A program made the position numbers and the translations under genes. DNA of 64,000 nt from Sinohyriopsis cumingii (lineage: Eukaryota > Mollusca > Bivalvia > Unionida > Unionidae), in NCBI GenBank assembly GCA_028554795.2, contig CM068831.1, positions 31,918,644 to 31,982,643 on the forward strand. The letters are read 5' to 3'. Shown in pieces: positions 38,985-50,956 of this stretch. How positions within the stretch are numbered: position 1 is the stretch's first letter; every line of letters begins with the position of its first letter. The notes beneath the pieces were generated by a model. It saw only the letters and a program-made list of their open reading frames with translations. It searched no databases and was not told the DNA's origin.

Positions 38985-39622
38985 TTCTATCAAAACCTAT
39001 ATGTTATCCTGATCGAGGATCACGTAAATTTATCGTGATAAATCTGTGTTCAGTAGATTGTGTTTTTGAAAAGAAATTTCTAAATCTAATCATGTCCATG
39101 TCCAAACTACACCAAGTATGAAGAATATTTCGTAGAGTATGTGTATCGACTCCACTAAACACAACTAAAATATCGCAGTTATCTCTAATCACTTTAGGTA
39201 TTTGTGTATATCGCTAGGTAACATAATCACATCCGAGAAAATATCCGAGCTGGATTTGATTGTTTATCTAACATTACATCATCATATACTACGAGATTAT
39301 TAATAAATCCATCAAGGTCATCATCAGATGGAGCTTCATCAATATCGGTGATAAAATTAATAATATCATTGCAGTAATCGTCCAACAATTTTGCGTTTTC
39401 ATTAAAATCGTTTAGCACATCGTAACATCGGTGATCATCAACAGACGCAGCTACTAAATACAACTTATCTTATTTGAGCCATCTCATTATCAAATTAAGC
39501 TGCAATTGAGTTTTACCAGACCCAGGTGCACCTATGATAATTGCTTTGATAGAATTTGGTAGAGCTGGATGATGTTTTACTGACTCATGCTTTCGTGTAG
39601 CTGAGAAATCAATGGCATCCAT
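38985..39622 (-). pseudogene. Packaging ATPase (A32/FtsK-like) remnant, Polinton 2
   Basis: Starts MDAIDFSATRKHE at 39622, then Walker A GAPGSGKT, a stop, YLVAASVDDHRCYDVLN, Walker B NNLVVYDDVMLD, a frameshift near 39230, then RYTQIPKVIRDNCDIL and a C-terminus ending FDRIFG. It shows what the 150-residue relics of the palindrome have lost. It would have pumped DNA into virions. Three or more lesions. Confidence 0.88.
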
Positions 39623-39699
39623 GTTGTACAAATATAATAAATAATATGGATCTAGATTGTTTTCGATGAAGATCATCTACCTCCACAAGCGGATTAACA

Positions 39700-40084
39700 A
39701 TGATAATAACAAAAAAATAAAAAGCGCGCGGTTACAGGCAAGTGTGTGAAATGTGGTACAAAAAATACAAATCTATTTCTAATAATAAAATCGGCGGTGA
39801 TATCGCTGCTTCACTGGGAAAATTAATATAACTCCATCGGCTAAATATCCAGAAGAAAATACCTTCCTGGAAATAATTAGTGTGGTCCTGGAACTCGACT
39901 TGATATTCGACTTGATAAACAAGATCAACCAAACCCTGGTGAATATCCGATAAATGAAATTGATAAAGCGTGTCATATTCATGATGTAGCTTATAAAAGT
40001 AATGATTTACAACGACATATTGCAGATGTGAAGTTGATGCATTCGTTAAATTCCATAAATAATAAATCTTTTAGATTATCATAA
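39700..40084 (+). pseudogene. Phospholipase A2-like domain protein, Polinton 2
   Basis: The reading LPGNN-stop-CGPGTRLDIRL continues into DQPNPGEYPINEIDKACHIH and DVAYKSNDLQRHIADVKLM. The GPGT calcium-loop-like motif and the HDVAY catalytic pair are those of the PLA2-like proteins found in Polintons and in parvovirus VP1. A single TAG at 39878-39880 sits where a Tyr would be expected. It probably helped virions cross membranes. The N-terminal limit is uncertain. Confidence 0.75.
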
Positions 40085-40165
40085 TAATTAATTGGTTGGC
40101 AAGATCTGCGATGAAAGGTAAATTATTATTCGTAGCCGGTAATTAATCAACCGATTATTGAAATA

Positions 40166-41560
40166 ATGGAATCGATTTATTATAGCCCAAGAGGATATTG
40201 GAAAGGTAGAGCAGCGATTAGTAAACTCGCTGATGCAGCAAATGTTACACGTTATGTTGCTGAAATATGGTTAGCACGACAGGCAATATGGCATATTTAC
40301 CTTCCACCACCTAAACAAATTCAGCATGCATATTTTGATGTCAGCACTCCTAATGAAGTTCATCAAGCAGATATTTTATTTTTACCACATGATACTATCA
40401 GATTTGGTAGACGTCAATTAATATACAAATACGCGTTAACTGACGTTGATGTTGCAAGTAGATATAAGGAAGCAGAACCGTTATCAACTAAAACGGAAAC
40501 TGAAGTTTCTTCTGTGCTTGAACGAATTTATAAACGAGGAACCTTACGATGGCCACAACTATTATTAGTTGATCTCGGTAAGGAATTTATTGGTGCGGTA
40601 TCATCGTTGATGAAGCAACACAACGTCAAAATCAGACGAGGACATACCGCAAAGTGGCTAGCACGACAGGCAGAATGGCAATTTTATCTACCACCAACTA
40701 AACAAATTCAGTATGCACATTTTGATGTCAGCACTCCTAATGAAGTTCATCAGGAATACATTTTATTTTTACAACACGATACTATCAAAAATAGTAGACG
40801 TCAGTTAACATACAAATACGCGTTAATTGTCGTTGACGTTGCAAGTAGATATAAGGAAACATAGCCGTTTTCAACTAAAATAGTCTCTGAAGTTGTATCA
40901 GATTTTGAACGAATTTATCAACGAGTATCCAGACCACAAGGTGGTCTACGATGGGGACAACTACTACTGGTTGATCCTGGCAAAGAATGTCTTGCTGCAG
41001 TATCATCTCTGATGAAAAAACGTAACGTCTAAATCAGACGAGGACACACAGCAATTGATCGTCATCAAGCAATTGTTGAACCATTTAACCGAACACTTAC
41101 TGGGCGATCATTTTGGATATCAATATGCAAAGGAAATAATTCACAAAGACAAGAGATCTCGTGAATGGGTTGCAAGATTACCAAGTGTAATAGCTGCGTT
41201 AAATAATAAAATTACTCGAACAACGGCCATGAAACCCATTAATGCAATTACAACAAAACAAACATATACCAATACAACGACATGACTTTTCAAAACAACC
41301 AGTAATAAGCAATGTAACTATGTGATATTTATATGAACCTGGTGAAATTGAAGGTGGAAAAAAAATAGCAACTGATCCTTTTTGGAGTATTACGATACAT
41401 TGAATTTCTAGCGTGGTAAGTGCCACGTGTAGACACGCAATCTATGGATTAAATTCAGCTGCTCCTCAGCGTGGATTTGTACGTGAAAAATAACAAGTAA
41501 TTCCTGAAGATACACTATTAACACCACCTTCACTTTTGCAAACTAACACCTCGACGTCTT
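40166..41560 (+). pseudogene. Polinton integrase with a duplicated core, Polinton 2
   Basis: N-terminus IYYSPRGYWKGRAAISKLAD is typical of Polinton integrases. The core appears twice: VHQADILFLPHDTIRFGRRQ, TDVDVASRYKEA and LLLVDLGKEFIGAV at 40350-40600, then diverged copies at 40740-41000. Only the second copy reaches the third acidic residue (IVEPFNRTL, about 41070). A chromodomain-like tail follows (YEPGEIEGGKKIATDPFW; QRGFVREK; IPEDTLLTPP). Stops at 40862, 41030 and in the tail. Pasting of Polinton DNA into the host is its known family role. Confidence 0.9.
40269..41055 (+). repeat. Tandem duplication of about 387 bp in the integrase core
   Basis: TGG(C/T)TAGCACGACAGGCA begins both copies (40269 and 40656), and the order of motifs repeats. 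The copies differ at many sites, so the duplication is old. Confidence 0.85.
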
Positions 41561-41564
41561 ATAC

Positions 41565-41880
41565 TTTCAAGATAAAAAAAAGTTAGCATCACATGTTCGC
41601 CTGTGTGACTGACATTACTACTAATTCTGTATAAGGTAAATTCTCTTGGATTATTATTCGAATACTGGCACAACATTACTGTGTTACAGCTCGCATTCTG
41701 TTCTTGTTTTAATGTTAAATTCAGCGTCAAGATCAAAGTCGCGATTATTATTGTTTTGGTCACATTGTTTATAACTATTTTTTTTTATTACTTCATCATC
41801 TCTATTGCCAGGAATGGTTCCTGAGTTTGACTATTATTTTCTCTAAAGGTCTATGATAACCCTCCTCAGTTGAGATATTC
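41565..41880. other. Short interval inside Polinton 2
   Basis: Minus-strand short frame 41530-41763 with a hydrophobic start (TKTIIIATLILTLNLTL), not assignable. Confidence 0.4.
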
Positions 41881-41899
41881 TTGTGACTCGAGACACTGC

Positions 41900-42948
41900 G
41901 AGATAAACTAAATTTGACCATTCTATACGATCATCGACGATCCAAACATTTGTATCAGAGATGGTCAATACTTGTGATGAATGAATCGTCATTGCGTATC
42001 CCAGCTTCCATGGATTTTTGTCGATAGTTAACGCTCTCTCAACAACACTGACTTGAACTAAAACAATAACATTTAATACAAGATTTTTTTCTCTGACAAT
42101 CCTGGTATATCAACGTCGATATTCTGTCGTCGCGTAACTGCTGGTCGATAACACAATGGTACGGGTAGATTTTAAACTTTTTCTTTATGAAACATAAATA
42201 ATTGTTGTTGAAGTGTATCATGAACCATCTTTCTACTTGCAACTATGAAATCATTTGGTCTCCATAAATTCCGAAAATTATTAATAGGGGTTTCTGAAAT
42301 TATTTCACGCATTATTTTACACTGAATTTTATTTGGTTGTAGTCTGATTCATTTATTAAACTCTATCAATTCTAGACCAAGTGCTCTATGATCATCAAGT
42401 ATTTCTTCATAATAATCTATACACTTCTTACCCATCCATGTGGAGACAATCCAACAAAAGGCGGTGGTTGACCACGATCGCCTAACATTATTACAGCAGT
42501 ATTTTTCGTCAATAACAAATCAAGGAATATTTTTAGTGTTTCCAGCGACATTGCACATAATTCATCCCAAACAATAACCCTTGGAATATATATATTCGCC
42601 CATTCCTTTAGGAGTCCATTTATCTCCCTTCCATCGAACGAATTTGTGATAAGTGCATGATTTAATATTTCTTTCTGTCATTTCTCTTGCGAGTCTGTTT
42701 GTAGGTGTTAATACAACTATATCAAAATTTCGAAACAGTTCAATCAAACGAGTTGTTATACCAGAACCTTCTGGTCCGTTGAGATGAAATGTGTTGTGTC
42801 TAGCTATAGGATGATATACAGATGGTGCCGATGACAATTTTGATATTTGACTATTTTTTTTAATATATATTTTTGATTTCAAAGTCGGCGGATTCAGAAT
42901 AATCAAGTATATTTTCTTGTTGTATTCTCCATTCAACCCATGATGCAT
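41900..42948 (-). pseudogene. SF1 (PIF1-like) helicase remnant, Polinton 2
   Basis: Minus strand: HLNGPEGSGITTRLI is Walker A with the Lys changed to Ile; IVVLTPTNRLAREMT is motif Ia; SCTYHKFVRWKG follows; IPRVIVWDELCAMS is the DE motif II; and IMLGDRGQPPPFVG is motif III. A frameshift lies near 42600 and several stops come after 42360. A helicase of this kind occurs as an accessory gene in some Polintons and large viruses. Inactive here. Confidence 0.8.
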
Positions 42949-43099
42949 AAGTGCCGATATGAAGTTGTTCTAGCAATCTTGTATTCTTGTTGATATAAAA
43001 TGAGTCTGTGCGACTCTAACAGCAAAATCAGAAACTCTATGTATCATCGTTCATAAATTTATTGAAACGTACGCGGGCATTGAATATCTTAAATGAGTA

Positions 43100-44433
43100 A
43101 ACTATGGTGACTCACCATCAATGTGACTCAACAATTGTACCTAATTTAGTTCCATTAGGCAAGAAAACTATTTCTCGACTTATAGACGTATTTCTATTCG
43201 TCGTATCAACAATTATAAAATCTAACTCATCATCATCTATAATTAATCTTGTACAATGTCGTTTATGATCATATGATCTTCCTTGGGGGAATTTACCGAT
43301 TTCTTTCTGCCAAGATCTTTTGCGATTTTATTCCCAAAAATCAGTCATATCAGGATTTTCATCATCAGAATATTTTGTTTGTTATTGTAACCAAACGTCC
43401 TTCTGCGGACAATATGCTACTATTGCTTCACTTACCATCAACTATATAAATATTTTTACATCAATCATATATCGTAATAATACAGTTGGTACCCAACTTT
43501 TTTCTGAAAAGTGTTTACCAAACCAGACACAACAAATCGGATGAAGACCTTTAGCAAACTCTAATGGCTCGATACAATCCAGTCAAGTCAAAATCTCTTA
43601 AAGGTTTATCGCAACTCGTGTGTTGCATGTCCAAATCTTTTAAATATTTCGAACATTCACCCATTCCAAGAAAACGTCCGGGATAATATATATCTTTATG
43701 ATCGTATTTACTATTCCACAATCCACCGTATCCATAGTCGATACAACTACATTGTATTGTTTCAAGAAAATCAAACCGAGTTGGTTTTCACGATTTGTTT
43801 TCTCTAGCAAAATGAGCGGCAACTGACGGAATGGTAAAAGCATTAATCAATAATTGTTCACTAATTGTTCAGTATCGTCATGGGTATATTTCATCGCAAG
43901 ATTTTTCATTTTTGTATGAACAGAATCTTTACGATATTATTCACCATTAGGTCTTACAAACTGATGAAACTTACTTTTTTCCTCGATACAGATACTTCCA
44001 TCTGGCCTAATCAATTCATCGTCGTTTTAAGAACACTGAAATAACCATACTGATACATGATCATTCTTAATTATTTCGTTAATAAAATCAAACATATCTC
44101 CCTGCTAAAATATAACAGTTCGATTTCGTGGAAATATGGTTACTGCATTAGTCCACACATGTGCATTATGATCATTAATTTCAGTCGAAGCTTCTTTCGC
44201 TTTATATTCTGATTCGTACAAAATCTCTCACTTTATTGTTTTATCATTATTGGAAATTTTAGTTTCTTTCCTAGCTCAGCGACATCTTTAACAGACGCTC
44301 TAGTATCTTTCACTATTTCTTCCCAATCATTTATTATTTTACGTCTTTTATCCGCTAAACCATTTTTACGAGTCGAATTTGTAAAATGTTCCGTTACTCG
44401 TACAACTACACAATTTAGCCATAACAATTTCAT
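43100..44433 (-). pseudogene. Unknown decayed gene, Polinton 2
   Basis: Starts MKLLWLNCVVVRVTEHFTNS with a charged KRRKIINDWEEIVKDTRASV stretch. Later blocks include GDMFDFINEIIKNDHVSVWL, ELIRPDGSICIEEKSKFHQF and FAKGLHPICCVWFGKHF in shifting frames. It clearly was one long protein, but I do not recognise it. Confidence 0.5.
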
Positions 44434-44626
44434 CGATTTTAGATTATTAACGCTTGGTTTATCACTGATCAGTTATATTGCATAAATAACCGCGGTTACA
44501 GGATACATTCCTGGTTTGGAAATTTTACTCAGTATGGCAACACTTTCATCATGAAGGACAGGTTCATGTTTGTATGTAGGAAATGGTGTTAAAAAGTTAC
44601 TAATTTTAAATTTTTTCATGTTTCAG

Positions 44627-45470
44627 ATGTACACAAGGCATTTAATTGAGCTGTATTTATATATGGGCTTCACATATGATGAAATAACGATGATTTTATC
44701 AATAAAGTTCAAAGCCAAGATATCTGTGCGTCATCTAAAACGGAAATTGCGTGAACTTAAATTGACAAGGAGAAAAGGCTATTCTGATTTAGATATTGTG
44801 CTTTCATTTATTGAATATTAGTTAACAACATCTGGGCAGACGCACGGATACAGATGGCTGTGTCAAAAGTGCCTATTAAATGATTTGAAAGCGAAGAAGG
44901 AAGAAATTAGACTCGTGCTTAAGATAATGGGTCCACAAGGAGTTGAGTTAAGACAAAGACGATGCTTACGATGCCGACAATACTTCTCCAAAGGCCCAAA
45001 TTACTGCTGGATCATTGACTCATATGACAGACTTAAACCTTATGGATTGTGCATAAATGGCTGCATTGACGGATATTCCAGGAAATTAATCTGGTTAAAG
45101 GTTGGAAAATCTAACAGTGACCCAAAAGTCATTGTAAAATATTTTCTTGCTGCTGTTGAAGAATATGGAGGATTTCCAACGTTTATGCGTGACGATATGG
45201 GTACAGAAAACGTCAGAATTGCAGCTATGCAAAGGTTCCTTCGACGATCTGATAATCTAGATATTGACAATGATAGAACTTTCATATATGGCAAAAGTAC
45301 TCTGAACACCAAGATTGAGTCATGGTGGGCAATACTTAGAAAAGAGTGCTGTCAGATTTTGGATGGAAGAACTAAAGGTACTTCGAGATAGTGGGTTATT
45401 CTCAGGGAATGCACTAGACATCAACCTCGTACAATTTTGCCTTATGAGGTTATTGCAGGTACAGTATATG
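44627..45470 (+). pseudogene. DDE integrase-core transposase relic
   Basis: N-terminal HTH-like part (YDEITMILSIKFKAKISVRH), stop at 44819-44821 in an otherwise continuous frame, GYRWLCQKCL, then the rve-like core: YCWIIDSYDRLKPYGLCING (first Asp), VIVKYFLAAVEEYGGFPTFM, RDDMGTENVR (second Asp) and IESWWAILRKECC (Glu). A frameshift near 45350 leads to WMEELKVLRDSGLFSGNALD. It belongs to an integrase-core family widespread in animal genomes that is distinct from the Polinton integrase. The end is eaten by an (ATGT)n repeat. Confidence 0.82.
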
Positions 45471-45471
45471 G

Positions 45472-45503
<32 letters not shown>

Positions 45504-45575
45504 TGTATTTATGTATGTATGTATGTATGCATTCATGTTCATATGTATGTGCGTGTGTTTGTGTGTGTGTGTGTA
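45472..45575. repeat. (ATGT)n and (GT)n microsatellite
   Basis: Tetranucleotide run followed by a GT run, at the 3' end of the transposase relic. Confidence 0.95.
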
Positions 45576-45579
45576 TAGC

Positions 45580-47600
45580 CATTAAGGTTAACAGAGGTTA
45601 GGCGAAGATATGTCGCTGTCGATAGGTTGACCGCTTTGCACCTGGGGTTTTATTTCTCACTCATCCCAAAGCTGGTGGTCAGGAAACATGGCAAATACCT
45701 TTGTATTCAGGTCTAATGGGTGCTAAATGAAACTGATTTTGCTTTTTTGACGTTCAACTCGATGTAGTCATCTGGAAAGTTTTTTAGTCGTTACTCCTAC
45801 TGAATGGATGGTCATATCAACACGAAACAGGAACATTTCTTACGATGCATTGCCAATAACATGAATAAATAAAAATCGTACTGATATAATATCCAATAGC
45901 ATAGCCTTCGTAAAAGCCATGAGGCCGTGAAGGTCGTACTATCGCCTTACAGTTTGAACACATACTAACATCGATATACGGTTTCTCACTTGAACACTTC
46001 ATACAACAGGTAATCGGTCTTAAATATATATAAAACATGTGATGGTCCAACATCAAGCATTATTAACATGTCCGAAATGTCTGCATCCTTAAAAAAGTCT
46101 TCTCATCGCTATTCCTTAATCAACGACATTTTCAACAGAGCAAAATTTAGGAAAATATTTAGTATAGTTAGTTCTAAATGAAAATAGTGCTGGTATGAAA
46201 GAAACATGATCATCCTGCAGCCCCATTGAAATCTTGTAACGCTAAAAATAAAAAAAATAAAAATAAATAAAATGCAGCCATCTTTCCTCAGTGCGCTGGG
46301 CTGAGGTAAAATAAATGTTACGTGAATACAAAAGAACGATACCCCACCAGTGTAACTAATACAAGAAAAGTAAAATAAAGAAACGTTCCTTCGGTGCATT
46401 TATTCAAATTTTATATCGAGATTGCACATACAGTTTGTATTCAGATTCCGCTCGGATCTGTGACCCTTAACTGGTTAACGAATTGATATTATCCATTTGG
46501 ATAAGTCTCACTTTTAGAATGCGAATTAGTTGTAATCTCAGGGTACGCTATCGTGGCTTTTCTCATTTTGGACTCGTTGACTCTGATTGGTTATCTTATA
46601 CGTTGACTAATGACAGTGTGATTATGACGCACTTTAATTACTTCATACTGTATGAAACGAATCCCGCGCAATCGGGACGTCCCTTGCATTTTCCATGCAA
46701 CACATAACCTCTGATGTAAATAATGACCATGTTGACCTGTTTTTACGTCCTTTGGTGTTATATTGTAATACGTTAATGAGACCACAATGACTACATTACG
46801 TGTCATCACTAACCGCAATGTAAACAATAGCTTTAGAACTTGGAAAGCAAACGATTTCGTCAATTTGTACATTACAATGTTACAGAAATAAAATAAAATA
46901 TTAATTAGTTTCGATAGTACAGCCAACATAAATTATTATATGACATAGGTACAACCTATGCTAGCTGAATGAGATTGCGTGTTGTCATGGAGTTGTGAGA
47001 TGTGATGCCTTTTCTCTCGTGCGCGTTCTCAGCAATTGTACTCTAATGCTCCCGCGTTGCAAGAAATATGTGTTGATATTGTTATTCAATTAAATGTAAA
47101 TGTCTCACACGACTACTGTGTTATTTACGTTAATATACCCAAATAATATTTTGTGGGTGCATTATAACACATAATGGCGTCACAAATAACGTCATGCAAA
47201 GGAAAAGCGTAATGACTGAGGCTTCTGAATGTATTTCGAAGTCATTTCACTACATTCTTTTATATCTCTCCATCCCTCCTTCTGTCTCTCTCCATGATGG
47301 ACAAAATTACGTGGGAAAATGTGGAAGGAGAGAGGGAAAGAAATATTTTGAGCTAGATGAAAACTTTGAACTTATACTAAGCAGACTAGAGGGACCGGAG
47401 CCGTTATAATGTTATCTTTACAACTTTCCTTGAGATTTGTCGAGTCTCACACAATACTAAAGTCAAAACTTCGCACTTGCCTGTCGAAACGAGAAGGCCG
47501 TACTTGGCCAGGTGGCACTTATATACTTATAATATATTTTATGCTTGATTCTGTTCTTAAGTTATCTTTAACCTATAAATGTAACATCTGTAAATAATAA
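45580..47600. other. Intergenic, no gene recognised
   Basis: AT-rich sequence with scattered short frames. No supported feature. Confidence 0.5.
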
Positions 47601-47617
47601 ACTGGCTTAAGACACCA

Positions 47618-47621
47618 CCAC

Positions 47622-47662
<41 letters not shown>
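47618..47662. repeat. (CT)n microsatellite
   Basis: Uninterrupted CT run. Confidence 0.95.
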
Positions 47663-47665
<3 letters not shown>

Positions 47666-48049
47666 CGTTGGTCAGTTAGCATGTACATTTTTACCGTAAG
47701 AGATCATGATCACGCTCTGTCTCTCCCTGGATATATGATGGTAAAAACTGACAGACTAGTCGAGCAACAAAATTCCAAAGAGATGGACGATATATACAAT
47801 GTTATGGATAGCCCCTTTCCCCGAAAAAAATAATTGATGCAGCATACCCCCATCTCTCTTTCCCTCTCGCTCTGATCGTCGCAAGACACAGTCGGAAGTC
47901 AAAGGGCGTATCAGATGTGCATGAGATCAAGTCTATGATGGTAAGTCTGACAGACAAACTGACCAACAACGAGAGAGATATGGAGAATAAAAACAATCTT
48001 ATGGTGAGTAGCAACGGTAAGTAAAGCACTGTAAATAACTGTAACATTT

Positions 48050-48270
48050 GTGATGCGATGCTTCATAGGTTAGCGTGCCGGACTCATTACCGAAAGAGTG
48101 CGGGTTCGAATCATACCATAGAATCAGCCTGGGTTAGTTATAGTGGTGTGTCCTTGGGCAAGGCACTTTACTCCAATTACTTAAATAACCTAAATGTGTT
48201 GTTGTGCCATAGGTAACTAACGTGTGTTGCTCTACCATAAAGCACTAAACCAAACCAAAACTTCAATGTT
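48050..48270 (+). mobile_element. tRNA-derived SINE
   Basis: Box A TTAGCGTGCCGG and box B GGTTCGAATC are spaced as in tRNA genes. The body TGTCCTTGGGCAAGGCACTT is widespread in invertebrate SINEs. Confidence 0.8.
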
Positions 48271-48544
48271 TTGAATTACCTCTCGTTGGTTAGTCATTTC
48301 AATTAGCATATTCCTCACTCATTTAGAAGTATTTGCCGGTTATCGAATGGCAGCACTTTCACTGTTCGGTATGCTATCCATACAATGCTTGTAGTGCAAC
48401 CTTCATTTAAACCAATTTTCATTTTTAAATTCTATGCGACTATAATAAATGTAAATGAAACTCAAAAATGGAGCAAACTAAAAATTTCCAAAAGGATTGT
48501 GAGTAACTACAACATATGCAGAGCTATATTTTGTAGCTGGGGCC

Positions 48545-48775
48545 CCACGTGGCCGTGTAGTCGAAAGGACCCACCTTTATCTATCACTGCCATCCCACCT
48601 CTGTCCTCGAGGGTTTGATTCTCGATCCCGTCCTACGTAGGTATGTGGGAAAGCTTGCCAGTGAATTCTCGTGGGTCGGTGGTTCTTATAGAGGTATTCC
48701 CGGGTTCTTCCTCCACCAGTTATATCTCTCCATCCCTCCTTCTTGCGCTGATAAATGTTAAAGCCAAACAACGAA
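48545..48775 (+). mobile_element. tRNA-derived SINE, second family
   Basis: Box A TGGCCGTGTAGTCG and box B GGGTTTGATTC, then GTGGGTCGGTGGTTCTT and CGGGTTCTTCCTCCACCAG, ending TTAAAGCCAAACAACG. Its body is related to the SINE at 20812-21048. Confidence 0.7.
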
Positions 48776-48953
48776 ATTATTAAAGAGCTAATAATGTTTC
48801 CTACCTTAAATATTTTCAGCACGTTTTTTATGTTTTCTAATTGTATGGTGTTTGTTTTTGTAATCATATCATTATGTATGTTTTTATGTTATATGTGTTG
48901 TCTAATGTTATAAAACGCTTAGAGCTTCAAAAGATTAGGCGCTATACAAAGTC

Positions 48954-48956
<3 letters not shown>

Positions 48957-49003
<47 letters not shown>
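48957..49003. repeat. (TTA)n microsatellite
   Basis: About fifteen TTA/ATT units. Confidence 0.95.
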
Positions 49004-49004
<1 letters not shown>

Positions 49005-49009
49005 TCGTA

Positions 49010-50940
49010 CCGGGCACACTGGGAATGCATGTATAAAGAACACTCCCTCCGTCATTGCAGTTTCCTGTAGCCAATATTACCCGAGCTGGAAACATAAGTA
49101 TGTGTATTTGTGTGTGTATAAATAAAACATGTATATTATGCAAATATCACAAATCTTAATGGAGAGATCATGGCTTGAATGTTGCAAAAAACGTCCACAC
49201 GTTGGAAATTTATCTGGATAGTGTCACTTTCTATGATGATGTCACAGTGTCCAAATGGATATTTTATTGTGCAGCTGCTCATTTGATGCACATAAATAAA
49301 ACGTAAATGCATGGCTTTGTGTGGTTAATCATACGTATTTTATAAACTTTCACAGGATCGATAGTCCAAGAAATGAATAAGAGTATAAAACTTAGCAATC
49401 TATTTCAGCTGTATAGTAATCAATGGTATGCATAAATAATCTTAGAATATGGATGGGGATAAAGAATGTTTCGACAAGAGAACTTATGAGATTGATGTTC
49501 CGCCAAAACATAACTGTATGAACCAAATCTTTGCAATTATGCTAATTGAAATTACCATTTTTTTTCTTATATTCTAAAATAAGTCACAAAACCCTGAAAT
49601 CAAATGGATCAATTTAATCCCATGTATGAAACAGACAAGAAGTAACTTGTAAATCCCTTTACTTAAATTAAAGATATTATTCATAAATGTTGTATGATAG
49701 ATCGACAGACAAAAAGTTTGGATATTCAGTTCCATCATGGAGGAAAGGCAACATATCAATACTGACTTTTATTACATGTCCTGCAAAATAAAATTCAGCA
49801 GCAAAGACTTCGAAAAGTCATTATTCTTTTATTCCAGACAAGATTCGTACATTGTTTAAACAGAAGATCTGCATAGTATGCAATCTATACATAACATACT
49901 TATAAATGAAATCCAATTGATTCATACTGAAACATTAACTGATATGAAAGACGCAACACCATGTAAGTTAATGAAACCTGTTTGGAAAGTTCTGAATCAT
50001 AATGAAGATATAAAACAATGTAATCAGTCTCAACTTGAATCCTAAAAAGAACAGAAATATGTCAATTTTTACCCTGCGAAGAAATGGAGTATGTGGTCTA
50101 CTGGAATAGTTCACAAAGAAACAAATATAACTCATTTACTTTCTAACACTGTCAAAATACAAAAATTCTTTATCATCTGAATTTATGACACAGACATAAA
50201 TCAAATTATTAATGAAAGTACATGCAGCTGTGATGTAATCATCAAGGGTCTGAATATAGAAACAATATTTATTTCAATGTCCTTAAACTTTCATGCTTTA
50301 AAAAACAAATTATAAATGGTAGGTAACATAAATATATGTTTTCATCTGTGTCTGAATATATTATCCAGTTACACAAGCTTAAATGCAATTTCTCACATAA
50401 TACAAATTAAACATAATTATCCATTATTTGTCTGACCTTTTCATGATATAATATTCTTTTCTGTTTTCATTTCAGAATAAGCTGGTATTCCAATAAATTG
50501 TAATATTAACATGGTTATAATGAAACAAGAAAAATACAAAGAGACCTGAACAGTAACAAAGAATCTTAATCAATGTATTGAACATTTCAGAATTAAAAAC
50601 AAGAACATACTGATTGATATTAAATTATGAGTCATGAATGTAATGATGGTACCATCTATCTTGGAATATTATTGTTAATACCTCCTACATCAGTTGATAT
50701 TCAGCAGTATCTAGAAAAGAAATTACTGTCACACTTCTCTGGACTGCTAAGCACATTATTCTAAGTGTTTTGTGGGGTTTTTACACGGAGAGATCTTTTC
50801 GCTGTTGACAGTGTCATAGGTCAAATAATATTATATGTACTAATATTACATGCACCAAGAAACAACACTAACACTAAACATCCTTCCTATATGATTTGAG
50901 TCACATTAAACAAAACACATCTCCCAAACATTGCTTGAAA
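49010..50940. other. Intergenic, no gene recognised
   Basis: Very AT-rich. No frame above about 60 codons and no RNA motif seen. Confidence 0.5.
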
Positions 50941-50956
50941 GGATATTTTCAAATTC

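Larger units (their letters stand above)
38936..44450. mobile_element. Polinton 2, decayed
   Basis: Begins with a CTCTGCTGCT terminus (38936-38945) followed by GTAATTAAATCAATATTAT. It holds a packaging ATPase, a PLA2-like protein, integrase, an SF1 helicase and a further unknown gene. All are broken by stops or frameshifts. The right limit is uncertain; the integrase-type transposase relic follows at 44627. Confidence 0.75.

Noticed and set aside
45472-45575. Cys-Met-Tyr-Val repeat frame as a protein
   Set aside because: It is an (ATGT)n microsatellite read as codons at the end of a transposase relic.
48050-48115. A functional tRNA gene
   Set aside because: Box A and box B are present but no full cloverleaf can be drawn, and a SINE body follows.
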